From Isoetes taiwanensis (lineage: Eukaryota > Streptophyta > Lycopodiopsida > Isoetales > Isoetaceae), in NCBI GenBank assembly GCA_021234155.1, contig JAJEKV010000004.1, forward strand, positions 3,784,109 through 3,848,108: DNA of 64,000 nt, in the 5' to 3' direction. Both the position numbers and the translations under genes were made by a program. Below are positions 22,156 through 32,082 of the stretch, one piece after another. How positions within the stretch are numbered: the stretch's first letter is position 1; every line of letters begins with the position of its first letter. Below the pieces are notes generated by a model. The model did no database searches. It was not told where the DNA came from and was given only the letters and a program-made list of their open reading frames with translations.

Positions 22156-23794
22156 TGTGACGTTCCAGGGTAATATACACTATAAATACGTATATTTTCG
22201 GGTCCGTCACTATACAAGACTACTTCGTAGCCTTGTATACCTTAGGAAGTGCCATGGGTGCATATCTAAGTTATGTATGTAACTTAGATAACCTTAGGAT
22301 AAAACCCATGTTCCACATGGCCTTATCCTATTGGGCAACGACCACATGGCCATATCCCATTGGAGCCACGTGTCATCCCATGTGGACCCTAACCTATATT
22401 AACCTCAACCCTAACCCTAGGCCTCTTTTCCTAGCCCTATCACCCTGGGAACCTTCTTCGCACTCGAAACCCCGTTTCGAGTACCGTTTGATGTGGCATA
22501 GCCTAGTGCAGCAGCCCCCAGAGTGTTGCACGATGTTGGAGTGAGCACGGCTTCGACCACTTCGAGGAGCATGGAGACGCCAGGAATGGGAGGGAGCGCT
22601 TCGGGAGCAGGTATTTGGAGTAGCGTCCATAGTAGTTCATATGGAAGTTAGCACTCCAGATGGTTCAGTATGTTGTATCTAGAGTAGAGCCATCCTAGAA
22701 CCCTTATTCAACATCTTGAACCCTAATCAAGGAACCCTAACTGTAAGTTGGATATGTATGATTAGGTTAAGATGTTCTTATGATGATTATCATGATATGA
22801 TGTTATGTGATGATGGTTGATCATGTTTGCTCCTCTTGTATTGGGAAGGGGGGTAGAGACCTAGTAGCCTTACTTAGTGATGCTCCTAGTTAGACCCTTT
22901 AGTTCCTATTATTATGCGGCGCATAGGAACCCAAGGGCTAAGGAGGCTATGATGTGACTCAGCACTACACAACGGGGCTAGAGGAGATACGGAGGGAGGG
23001 TCCCTGCTGAGCGTGGCTACTGGGGACCCCATAGCGGGCTAGGCTTATGGTCGGTCACTTCGTGTGGGCCGGGCATGGGTCCGACACCTCCTGGGGCAAT
23101 GGTGTTGCCCTGCCTCTCAAGAGTTGCAGGTGTTGGCCTGGCTCTTGTTTGGGGAGGTAGGTCGGGGACGAATCGTGTGTCGCCATGATTCTCTAGCCGC
23201 CCGTGGAACCTCTAGACCCTGGGAAGGGGAGATGCAACCCTTCCTGCCTCGACGGACCAGGGAGATGCAACCTGGAGTAGTCCCGATGGGTGATACCATG
23301 GAATTGTGTATCCGGAAGGCTAGAGCCATGCCAGAGCCTGATCTAGCCCATCTGCAAAGTATGCACAGGAGGGGCGGGTGGAGTGGTCAACCCTAGCCAT
23401 TGTCTATAGCTAGCCCCGCCATTGCTATGACTCGGTCTGCTCTATCTTGAGACCTAGCTGTCAGTCTACTTTCCCCAAGAGTTTGAGCCCTGGGTAGAAG
23501 CTCCTCATGTTTTACGGTATATGTTTATCTCTGATGGAGCTATGGATATGTGGATGTGGTACCCTTCGAGGTAGTGTGATGTATTGTTATTGCTAGTTCT
23601 GACGATGTTTATGCTTCCGCTGTGATAGGAGCCCAAAGGGGAAGGGCACGCAAGACACCTTCGTGTCCCCTTCCCGCACTAGGGATGACCTGGAGTGCGG
23701 GATAGACAGAGGGCCCGTGCGGTCGGAGGACCGAATGGGGGATTTCCTACAGAGTGTACGGCCGGGCACCGTATATTTTGTAGGGAGCGTCACA
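22156..23794 (+). repeat. 5' LTR (LTR1, 1639 bp)
   Basis: TGTGACGTTCC...AGGGAGCGTCACA; the terminal 7 bp are inverted repeats. Contains TATAAATA at 22181 and a telobox-like AACCCTAACCCTAGG near 22408. Followed at once by the primer-binding site. It differs from LTR3 by scattered substitutions and a short insertion (GTCACTATACAAGAC near 22205). Confidence 0.9.
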
Positions 23795-23795
23795 A

Positions 23796-23807
23796 TGGTA
23801 TCAGAGC
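23796..23807 (+). other. Primer-binding site, initiator tRNA-Met (gypsy)
   Basis: TGGTATCAGAGC, exact match to the plant initiator tRNA-Met 3' complement, one base after the LTR end. Confidence 0.9.
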
Positions 23808-24112
23808 GATATTCTTGGCTGACCAGGAACTAGCACTGACCATGTCCCTAGTAAGTAGTCTAACAGGCCTAATAGGGTGTGAAATGAAAATTTCCACCAT
23901 GGAACCTCAAAAATAGGAGGAAATTTTTTCTCCTAGGTAGTGGGTCCGTAAGTTTGGGCTAAGTTGTTAAATGGGAAAAAAGAATGAGTCAATTAACATT
24001 CTAGTAAAGTTGGAGTGGAAATTATGCATCGGCATCAGATTTCACCCAAAATGGGTCGAGGAATCATGTCAATCCGAGACCTGGGTGAAAAATGGCACAA
24101 ATTCATAATTAA

Positions 24113-24457
24113 CACTTCAAGCCGCCACCACCAAGACCGGAGCCGTCGAAGAAGGTCCACCATGGACCTAATTCCAGGCATGCCCGAGTTTTTCGGGAGA
24201 TTAGGCACTTCCAGCAGTGCACTAATCTCCTGATCCGGAAGGCGCCGTTCGAGCGGCTCCTCGGGGAGATTATGCAGGAGTTCAGGATGGACTATAGGGT
24301 CACACCCCTAACCGTCCGGGCCCTGCAAGAGGCAGCAGAGGCAGAGCTGATCCAGCTCTTCGAGGAAGGCAACCTCTGCGCTATCCACGCCAAGCGGGTA
24401 ACAGTCATGCCGAAGGACCTGCATCTGGCGAGGAGGATCCGCAAGGAGAGGCCATGA
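24113..24457 (+). pseudogene. Histone H3-like retrocopy inside the retrotransposon
   Basis: Intronless frame of 114 codons ending TGA at 24457. It covers the H3 fold: [19 protein letters not shown] (alpha-N and alpha-1), [11 protein letters not shown] (loop 1), [18 protein letters not shown] (alpha-2), [20 protein letters not shown] (loop 2, alpha-3) and the end RIRKERP. HFQxxTNLLI and RVTP resemble centromeric H3, but loop 1 has canonical H3 length, so its class is unclear. The tail is only 27 residues ([14 protein letters not shown]), preceded by a TAA with no in-frame ATG: no Lys4/Lys9-type tail is present. Lack of introns points to capture via mRNA. It lies 318 bp after the primer-binding site and is absent from the second unit. 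No internal stop after the tail suggests recent capture or constraint. Confidence 0.8.
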
Positions 24458-25010
24458 AGACCTCAAAATTTTGTAATTAACTTAAGTATTAAAGTTTTCC
24501 CTGTGTAATTGACCTTTTTGGCATATATCATAACATATATATGTTCTTATGTTTGTCCTCTTGAATCCGACCGTTGATCCGAGATCCTACGGCTCACGTG
24601 GCTTTGGGACGTATCATGCGGCCCAGATGGCTTGGGAGTTTGTGTATAGACTATATATGTAAGCGATCCTACGGTCCAGGTTGATTCGATCCTGATCGTC
24701 GATCCGAGATCCTACGGCTCACGTTGATTTGGGACACATCCTACGGTGCACATGACTTGGGAGTTATATGTAATCGATCTAACGGCCCAGGTTGCTCTTG
24801 ATCCTGATCGTCGATCCGAGATCCTACGGCCCAGGTGGTTTGGCACATATTCTACGGTCCAGATGGCTTTGAGAATTATATGTAATAGATCCTACGGCTC
24901 ATATTGCTTTTATATGGTGAGATCTTGATCATTGATCGAGTTTAACATCCTAAGGCTCATGTTGAATGCTCGTCCCTTAAGAAAAGGCTTTTAAAATTTT
25001 TTATGTTATT

Positions 25011-25074
25011 GGGGGGATTCGAACCCTGGAGCTTAACCCTCCAAACCCCCCCACTCTAACCACTAGACCAAGCA
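25011..25074 (-). repeat. tRNA-derived SINE-like head, copy 1
   Basis: On the minus strand: TGGTCTAGTGGTTAGAG (pol III A box) and GGTTCGAATCC (B box), spaced as in a tRNA, followed by an A/T-rich tail. It does not fold as a complete tRNA. Confidence 0.7.
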
Positions 25075-25258
25075 TTAGTTCTATGAATAATTTATGTTTC
25101 AAATATACTTAAGGGTAATGTTCTAATTAAGATAAAATAGAATATAACATTCTACATAGTTCTAATAAGTTCTAGAATGGAATGTAGGGGAATCCTTCGG
25201 AAATGTAAGAGAATAGGGAAATACTTCCAGAAAGTTCTAGGATGTTTTGAAAGTTTCA

Positions 25259-25301
25259 GAATGTTCCAGAAAGTTCTAGAATGTTCTAGAAATTTCTAGA
25301 A
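25259..25301. promoter_or_regulatory. Heat-shock-element-like array, 9 pentamers
   Basis: GAA and TTC alternate at exact 5 bp steps (GAAtgTTCcaGAAagTTC and onward to TTCtaGAA), nine units without a break. This matches the nGAAn repeat bound by heat-shock factors. Activity is inferred only. Confidence 0.6.
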
Positions 25302-25951
25302 TGTAAGGGAATCCAGGAGAATTAAAGGAAATATAAGGAAATCTCATAAATTGTAAGAGAATGTAGGAAAATATTTACAAGTCTGACGGAATCGCTTAAA
25401 ATCTAGTTGAATCTAAGGGGATCTTCATAATATCTAAGGGAATCTTAGAAAATCTTGATGAAATCTTAGAGTTTTTTTTAAGATTTTGCAAAGAGCCACA
25501 ATAGAATGTTCTAAAATATTTCATAATAAAGGTGTACAATATAAATCTTGAAATGTTGCACATATCCAAAATAGATTATTTTGGAAGGTTCTAAATGCTC
25601 ATGGGTAAGCACCTCAATCAAAATAGAAAATTCTAAGAGAATCTAGGGGAATCTTCATGAATGCTAAATATAGTACATAAAATGTTGAAGAATATCGAGG
25701 AATCACAAGGGGCCTTGCACCATAAGAACATGCTAAAATTAGAAAATGCAACGTATATATATATATCTGATCTTATATATGTTCTTATGTTTCGCGCTTA
25801 TCCGACCGTCCGTTCGAGATCCGACGGCTCATGTAGGTTTGGAACGTATTCTACGGCCCAGATGGCCTGGGAGTTTACATATAATATGTGTACCATGGTC
25901 CTACGGTCCAGATTGATCTGATCCTGACCGTCGGTCCGAGATCCGACGGCT

Positions 25952-25986
25952 CACGTGGCTTGGGGACACATCCTACGGTCCACGTG
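25952..25986. promoter_or_regulatory. Paired G-boxes in repeat unit 2
   Basis: CACGTGGC at 25952 and 25981. Other CACGTG copies in the array: 24595, 27111, 28296, 28447. CACGTGGC is the core of ABA-response elements and bZIP/bHLH sites; here they are part of the repeat unit. Confidence 0.5.
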
Positions 25987-26131
25987 GCTTTGGGAATTAT
26001 ATGTAATAGATCCTACGGCTCATATTGCTTTTATATGGTGAGATCTTGATCATTGATCGAGTTTAAGATCCTAAGGCTCATATTGAATGCTCGTTCCTTA
26101 AGGAAAGGCTTTTAAATTTTTTTATGTTATT

Positions 26132-26194
26132 GGGGGGATTCGAACCCTGGTCCTCAAGCCCCCAAACCCCCCACTCTAACCACTAGACCAAGCA
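26132..26194 (-). repeat. tRNA-derived SINE-like head, copy 2
   Basis: Same A and B boxes as copy 1, with TGAGGACCAGG before the B box. Confidence 0.7.
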
Positions 26195-26298
26195 TTAACT
26201 CTATAAAAAATTTATGTTTCAAATATACTTAAGGGTAATGTTCTAATTAAGATAAAATAGACTATAATATTCTAGGATGTTTTGAAACTTTCAAAATG

Positions 26299-26336
26299 TT
26301 CCAGAAAGTTCTAAAATGTTCTAGAAATTTCTAGAA
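26299..26336. promoter_or_regulatory. Heat-shock-element-like array, copy 2
   Basis: Same 5 bp spacing as at 25259 but one GAA has become AAA, leaving seven of eight units. Confidence 0.5.
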
Positions 26337-27203
26337 TGTAAGGGAATCCAGAAGAATTAAAGGAAATATAAGGAAATCTCATAAGTTGTAAGAGAATCTA
26401 GGAAAATATATAAGTCTAACAGAATCTCTTAAAATCTAATTGAATCTAAGGGAATCTTCATAATATCTAAGGGAATGTAAGAAAATCTTGATGAAATCTT
26501 AGAGTTTTTTTAAGATTTTGCAAAACGCGACAATAGAATGTTCTAAAATGTTTCATAATAAAGGTGTACAATATAAATCTTGAAAAAAAAAATATTCTAG
26601 ATGCTCAAGGCAAGCGCTTTAGTCAAAAAAAAATAGAAAATGTTTTAAAAATGTTGCACAGATCTAAATTAGATTATTTTAGAAGGTTTTAAATGCTCAT
26701 GGGTTTTTAAGATTTTGAAAAGAGCGACAATAGAATGTTCTAAAATGTTTCATAATAAAGGTGTACAATATAGATCTTGAAAAAAAAAATATTCTAGATG
26801 CTCAAGGTAAGCGCCTTAGTCTAAAAATAGAAAATGTTTTAAAAATGTTGCACAGATCCAAAATAGATCATTTTAGAAGGTTTTAAATGCTCATGGGTAA
26901 GCACCTCAATCAAAATAGAAAAATCTAAGAGAATCTCAGTAGAATCATTGGTTATCTAGAGCACTATAGGGCCTTACATCGTAAGAACATGCTAAAAACT
27001 GGAACAATCTTACCGTAGGGCGTATTAATTTTCTTGTATATCTATCTAACATATATATGTTCTTATGTTTGTCCCACTCAATCCGACCGTCCGTTCGAGA
27101 TCCTATGGCTCACGTGGCTTTGGGACGTATTCTATGGCCTAGATGGCTTGGGAGTTTGTATATAGATTATATGTAAGCGTGCATTTGTTTGTGCATATAT
27201 TCT

Positions 27204-28210
27204 TTTGTTTGTACATTTGATACCACTTTCGAATTTGCCTCCAATAAAATTGGATATGCATCAAGAAGGAGATGCAATTTAACTTCACTGAGCCAAAGAC
27301 ACCACGACGCGTTGAAAAAAGTGGGGACACCCTTCACCAAGAATGGATGCTCGTCGAATAAAGCCGTACCCAATAGGATTATAGACAAAGTTTGCTTCGT
27401 TATCGTAGAGTCATCAGTTGAAATCTAATTTCAAGTCTCCATTCTAATAAACAATGATGAGCTCCATTGAATGGCCATCAGGTAAAGGATTTAGCTTAAA
27501 ACTTCATGACTTTGGACTGGATGCATGTTGCCATTCCTGCTGTTCTTAATCTTGGATTTTGTTCCCAAATTTCGTAGATAGGCCCATTTATCTTGGATTT
27601 CCATAGCTCATAGACCTTTTATTTTATCCCATTGATAGTTCATAGACCCATTTATAGTACAGAATGACCTTTCAACTATAAATAGTGTATACTTTTACAA
27701 AAATGTCTATCATCAAGTGTTCCCGAGAAAGCCCAAACTAATTCATTCAGGACTCGAGGACAAGCTTTTTGTTTGTACATTTGATACCACTTTCGAATTT
27801 GCCTCCAATAAAATTGGATATGCATCAAGAAGGAGATGCAATTTAACTTCACTGAGCCAAAGACACCCTGCACGTTGAAAAAGTGGGGACACCCTTCACC
27901 AAGAATGGATGCTCGTCGAATAAAGCTGTACCCAATAGGATTATAGACAAAGTTTGCTTCGTTATCGTAGAGTCATCAGTTGAAATCTAATTGCAAGTCT
28001 CCATTCTAATAAACAATGATGAGCTCCATTGAATGGCCATCAGGCAAAGGGTTTAGCTTAAAACTTCATGACTTTGGACTGGATGCATGTTGCCATTCCT
28101 GCTGTTCTTAATCTTGGATTTTGTTCCCAAATTTCGTAGACCATAGCTCATAGACCCATTTATCTTGGATTTCCATAGCTCATAGACCTTTTATTTTATC
28201 CCATTGATAA
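27204..28210. repeat. 564-bp direct duplication
   Basis: The segment from GTTTGTACATTTGATACC recurs 564 bp later (27211 and 27775). Each copy has a short minus-strand frame containing ALFDEHPFLVKGVPTFFN; the same pair recurs in the second unit at 40.2 and 40.8 kb. No known domain; possibly a piece of another element captured by the array. Confidence 0.75.
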
Positions 28211-28597
28211 TACAAAGACTTGTATATATATATCTGATCTATATATGTTCTTATGTTTCGCGCTTATCCGGCCGTCCGTTCGAGATCCGACGGCTCACGT
28301 GCGTTTGGGACGTATCCTACGGCCCAGATGGCCTGGGAGTTTACATATAATATGTGTACCGTGGTCCTACGGTCCAGATTGATCTGATCCTGACCGTTGG
28401 TCCGAGATCCGACGGCTCGCGTGGCTTGGGGACACATCCTACGGTCCACGTGGCTTTGGGAATTATATGTAATAGATCCTACGGCTCATATTGCTTTTAT
28501 ATGGTGAGATCTTGATCATTGATCGAGTTTAAGATCCTAAGGCTCATATTGAATGCTCGTTCCTTAAGGAAAGGCTTTTAAATTTTTTTATGTTATT

Positions 28598-28660
28598 GGG
28601 GGGATTCGAACCCTGGTCCTCAAGCCCCCAAACCCCCCACTCTAACCACTAGACCAAGCA
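28598..28660 (-). repeat. tRNA-derived SINE-like head, copy 3
   Basis: Nearly identical to copy 2, with intact A and B boxes. Confidence 0.7.
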
Positions 28661-28764
28661 TTAATTCTATAAAAAATTTATGTTTCAAATATACTTAAGG
28701 GTAATGTTCTAATTAAGATAAAATAGACTATAATATTCTAGGATGTTTTGAAACTTTCAAAATG

Positions 28765-28802
28765 TTCCAGAAAGTTCTAAAATGTTCTAGAAATTTCTAG
28801 AA
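28765..28802. promoter_or_regulatory. Heat-shock-element-like array, copy 3
   Basis: Same as copy 2: seven of eight pentamers intact. Confidence 0.5.
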
Positions 28803-29486
28803 TGTAAGGGAATCCAGAAGAATTAAAGGGAATATAAGGAAATCTCATAAGTTGTAAGAGAATCTAGGAAAATATACAAGTCTAATGGAATCTCTTAAAA
28901 TCTAAGGGAATCTTCATAATATCTAAGGGAATCTAAGAAAATCTTGATGAAATCTTAGAGTTTTTTTTTAGATTTTACAAAGAGCGACAATAGAATGTTC
29001 TAAAATGTTTCATAATAAAGGTGTACAATGTAAATCTTGAAAAAAAAATATTCTAGATGCTCAGGGCAAGCGCCTCAGTCTAAAAATAGAAAATGTTTTA
29101 AAAATGTTGCACAGATCCAAAATAGATTATTTTAGAAGGTTTTAAATGCTCATGGGTAAGCACCTCAATCAAAATAGAAAATTCTAAGAGAATCTAGGAG
29201 AATCTAAGAGAATCTCAGTAGAATCATTGGTTATCTAGAGCACTATAGGGCCTTACACCATAAGAACATGCTAAAACTGGAACAATGCGCCGTAGGACGT
29301 ATTAATTTTCTTGTATATATATATAAATTTTCTTCTCTTCTGTAATTTGATTGTATTTTTTTTGCATGAAAATGTATTAAAATAAGTTAGATTGTAGTAG
29401 AATCTTTTGTACTATGCTTAGAATATTTGTAATCGATTAAATAGCATAAGTTATAGCACAAAAAATCAAGTTTGGCTCAAAATTGG

Positions 29487-29948
29487 TCAAACCGGGTGAA
29501 TCCGCGCCAAACGCGTCTGCGTCCGCGACGTAGAGCGCTTCCGTGCGAACCCACCCAGGTACCATGAAGGGGCAAAATTGATTCAAAAATTGTGCAAAAA
29601 GAAAGTAAATTGTTTAGAATCTGCCTAGGAATCCAGTCTAGAAGGTAATTTTAGCTAAAATCATCTAAAAATAACAAATTTTGGCTGACCCGGGTGAGTC
29701 TGCGCCAAACGCGTCTGCGTCCGCGACGCAAAGCGCATTCGCGCGAACCCATCTGGTTGCCTTAAATTAGCACTTCTAGATGTCCATTTAACTTGAAACA
29801 AGCTGCTAGCTAGATTAGAATTGATCCAATTACAACCCCTAGAAATGTTTAGCTTTCTTAGAAATCGACCAAACCGGGTGAGTCTACGCCAAACGCCCCT
29901 GCGTTTGCGACGCAGAGGCCATCTGCACGAACCCACCCGGGTTGACCC
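29487..29948. repeat. Three GC-rich leader repeats, about 190 bp apart
   Basis: At 29487-29560, 29685-29760 and 29868-29948: ACCGGGTGAGTC, GCGCCAAACGCGTCTGCG, CGCGACGC and CGAACCCACC in the same order, in otherwise AT-rich DNA. The blocks contain short dyads (GCGTC...GACGC). The second unit has altered versions at 42.5-43.0 kb. Confidence 0.75.
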
Positions 29949-30118
29949 ATTTTGACCTAGATTGGCCAAATTTGACCCAACAAACTGCCATGTAGTGTTT
30001 CTTACCTTGTTTTGCTTAAATTTGCACTTCATGGTACCTTGTTTGGAGATCTATAGCCTTAGAACAAACGTCTGTCCTATCAAGAACCCTTGTGCACGGA
30101 ACCCGAGCAACCCTAGTC

Positions 30119-30127
30119 TATAAAAAG
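30119..30127 (+). promoter_or_regulatory. Internal TATA box
   Basis: TATAAAAAG in CTATAAAAAGGGTCC, 111 bp before the ATG at 30238. It is deep inside the element, not in an LTR, so would serve a separate transcript for the extra ORF. Conserved at 43150. Confidence 0.5.
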
Positions 30128-30237
30128 GGTCCTCATTTGCCATTTTTCCCTTCACCAAGACTGCTCTTACCATCTTAGCCGATTTCTCAGGCTCTCATTA
30201 GTTCTTCCAAACCATCTTTTACACCCATCTCTGCTCA

Positions 30238-31755
30238 ATGGCGCCCACCAACTTTGTTCGATGGTACGACAGTGCCAACCACATCCATGATCTTCCTGCT
30301 GAAGAGGCCTTCCATGTGTTTGACCATCTCTTTGACCTTCTGCAACCCTGACCAGGACCCCTTTCTACACCGATATAATCTGTCAGTATGACCAGCAGAT
30401 CTTACCCTGGGAAGTTAGTCTGCCGCCTAGCGGAGATAGGTGGGTATCCCTAGATTCGCTTAGCCAAGCTTTTGGGGGGGGTATCCAGAGGCAAGACCAA
30501 CTGTGGGATAGGACAAGAGACATGCCCAACTACATGACTTGTAGAGCCCATAGGCATAGATATGTCTCAGCACATGCAGCCCTCGCTCTATTCATACAGT
30601 ACAAGGCAATCAACAAGGTGGGGGAGCCCTCGATTCAGCCCTTGGACCTAGCGCCACTCAACACAAGAATGAAGCAAGGCCAGATACATGAGATCGAATC
30701 AGTGGAGTACGAGTACCATGGCACAAGAGTAGGAGCATTCCAAATTGAGCAGGATTACGAGCAGCTAGGGGAAGAAAACCCAGGTTGGGAGAGCGGAGAG
30801 GCGACAAGAATGGAGAGGCACATAGCGAGGCACGATGATGACATTAGGCGGGCCTATGAACCACCAATTGGCATTAGAGCCCTATCGCCGATAGTAATCG
30901 AAGGGGAAGAGTACATTCTAGCAAATGACATCCCCAACCTTCCATATTGGCAAGAAGAAGGGCTTAGAATCGACGAGCTCTTAGGCATGATCGCAAAGGA
31001 GCAACAAAGTGATTTCATTCTACTCGTACCAGGACGTTCCTAGAGAAGTGGCGGAAAGGCACTCTTACACCGGGGAGACGATGTCAGACATCGCCGCCTA
31101 CGAGCACATAAGGAAGATGTATCGTCAACAGCAGCCGATCATTTCAGAGGAAGAATTTCAGGAGATCCAAAGCAGGTTGTACAAACCAGGGAGAGGCCCA
31201 AGCTCTAGCCGAACAGTTCGATCGAGGAGTATGCGGGAGGCATCCAGTAGCATCAACCTGGAAAGCGCAACCACCATGTGGAGAGACCATGAAGACCTCT
31301 TAGCATTAGACGTCTACGGCGAAGCAGTTCAAAGAAAGGGCACAGGTTCGAAGGCCATAGGAAAGGGTAAGGCACTCCGATACTATCTCCCAGTCCTTAG
31401 CCAAGGGCAGATGATAGTCTTTCACAAGGAGTTCAGCCCGCAAGGGGAAGAGTCCGTGGCGCTCCTCATAGCGCTCTCTGGCTTCAGACAGCACGCCAAG
31501 CTAAGCAGCCAAACGGACCATATCATTCTCCTCAAGAGATCCGTGGTACTCCACTGCCTTGACTTCGCCAGGGGCCACTTGAGAGACGCACCATTGACGG
31601 TAGTGGCGGCAATGGCACCCGAACTCCCTGCACCTCAAATGGCTCGAGCCCTCGAAGGGGGATCTTCTGGAAATATCTTGTGCAACGTCGGCAAAGGCTT
31701 TCGACTTAGGGACATCAAGAACTTCTTCAAATCAATGAAGGGGCATCGAAGATGA
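30238..31755 (+). pseudogene. Extra ORF upstream of gag, unknown function (copy 1)
   Basis: From ATG (MAPTNFVRWYDSANHIHD) to TGA at 31755, with an early stop, a frameshift before 30522 and another near 31020; about 500 codons in total. The largest open pieces are 30522-31043 and 31009-31755. Low-complexity parts are few; the C-terminal half has SSSRTVRSRSMREASSS and ends in a basic KSMKGHRR. There is no zinc knuckle, protease or RT motif and I recognise no domain. It precedes gag in the same orientation, with about 330 bp between. Plant LTR elements are known to carry additional ORFs; this may be one, or a captured gene. Confidence 0.55.
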
Positions 31756-32082
31756 ACACTTTCTGCTTTCACTTATCTTCTAAATGTATAAAAATGTCTT
31801 CAGTTCTATGTACTATCATATATCTTATATAAATGTATAACTCTTATATATCAATTGCCATAATTTGTCCTTAACTTATAAGTTGGAATTTTGACATGAT
31901 TTCTTTTATACCTAACAATAATTGACTTGTAAATAAGGATGAATAATGTATAACCTAAGTAACAACATTGATGACCAATACTTGCAGCCAGGAACACCGG
32001 TTCAGGGTCTCAAGGCCAAGGCCGGCAGCACCAATGGCAACCTAGGAACCTGTTCGGCTGGGAACACGACGACGAACAAGGC

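Larger units (their letters stand above)
24533..29320. repeat. Array of four ~1.2 kb repeat units, first copy
   Basis: Units begin near 24533, 25774, 27048 and 28241, each opening with ATATATGTTCTTATGTTT. Each has sub-repeats built on GATCC(T/G)ACGG with G-boxes. Units 1, 2 and 4 then have a tRNA-like head, a TTCTAGAA array and AATCTAAGGGAATC-like degenerate repeats; the third is largely replaced by a 564 bp duplicated segment. No coding function is seen. It occupies the place where a retrotransposon leader would be. Confidence 0.8.

Noticed and set aside
22180-22189. TATAAATA near the 5' end of LTR1 as the LTR promoter
   Set aside because: Only 25 bp from the LTR start leaves almost no U3; a promoter further inside the LTR is likelier. 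Left as a note in the LTR entry.
25661-25921. 86-codon frame in the array, duplicated at 38697
   Set aside because: It runs through AT-rich repeats and array motifs, is not present in the other array units, and looks like no protein.
29661-30032. 123-codon minus-strand frame in the leader of the giant element
   Set aside because: It covers two of the GC-rich leader repeats and is shortened in unit 2; composition of the repeat explains it.
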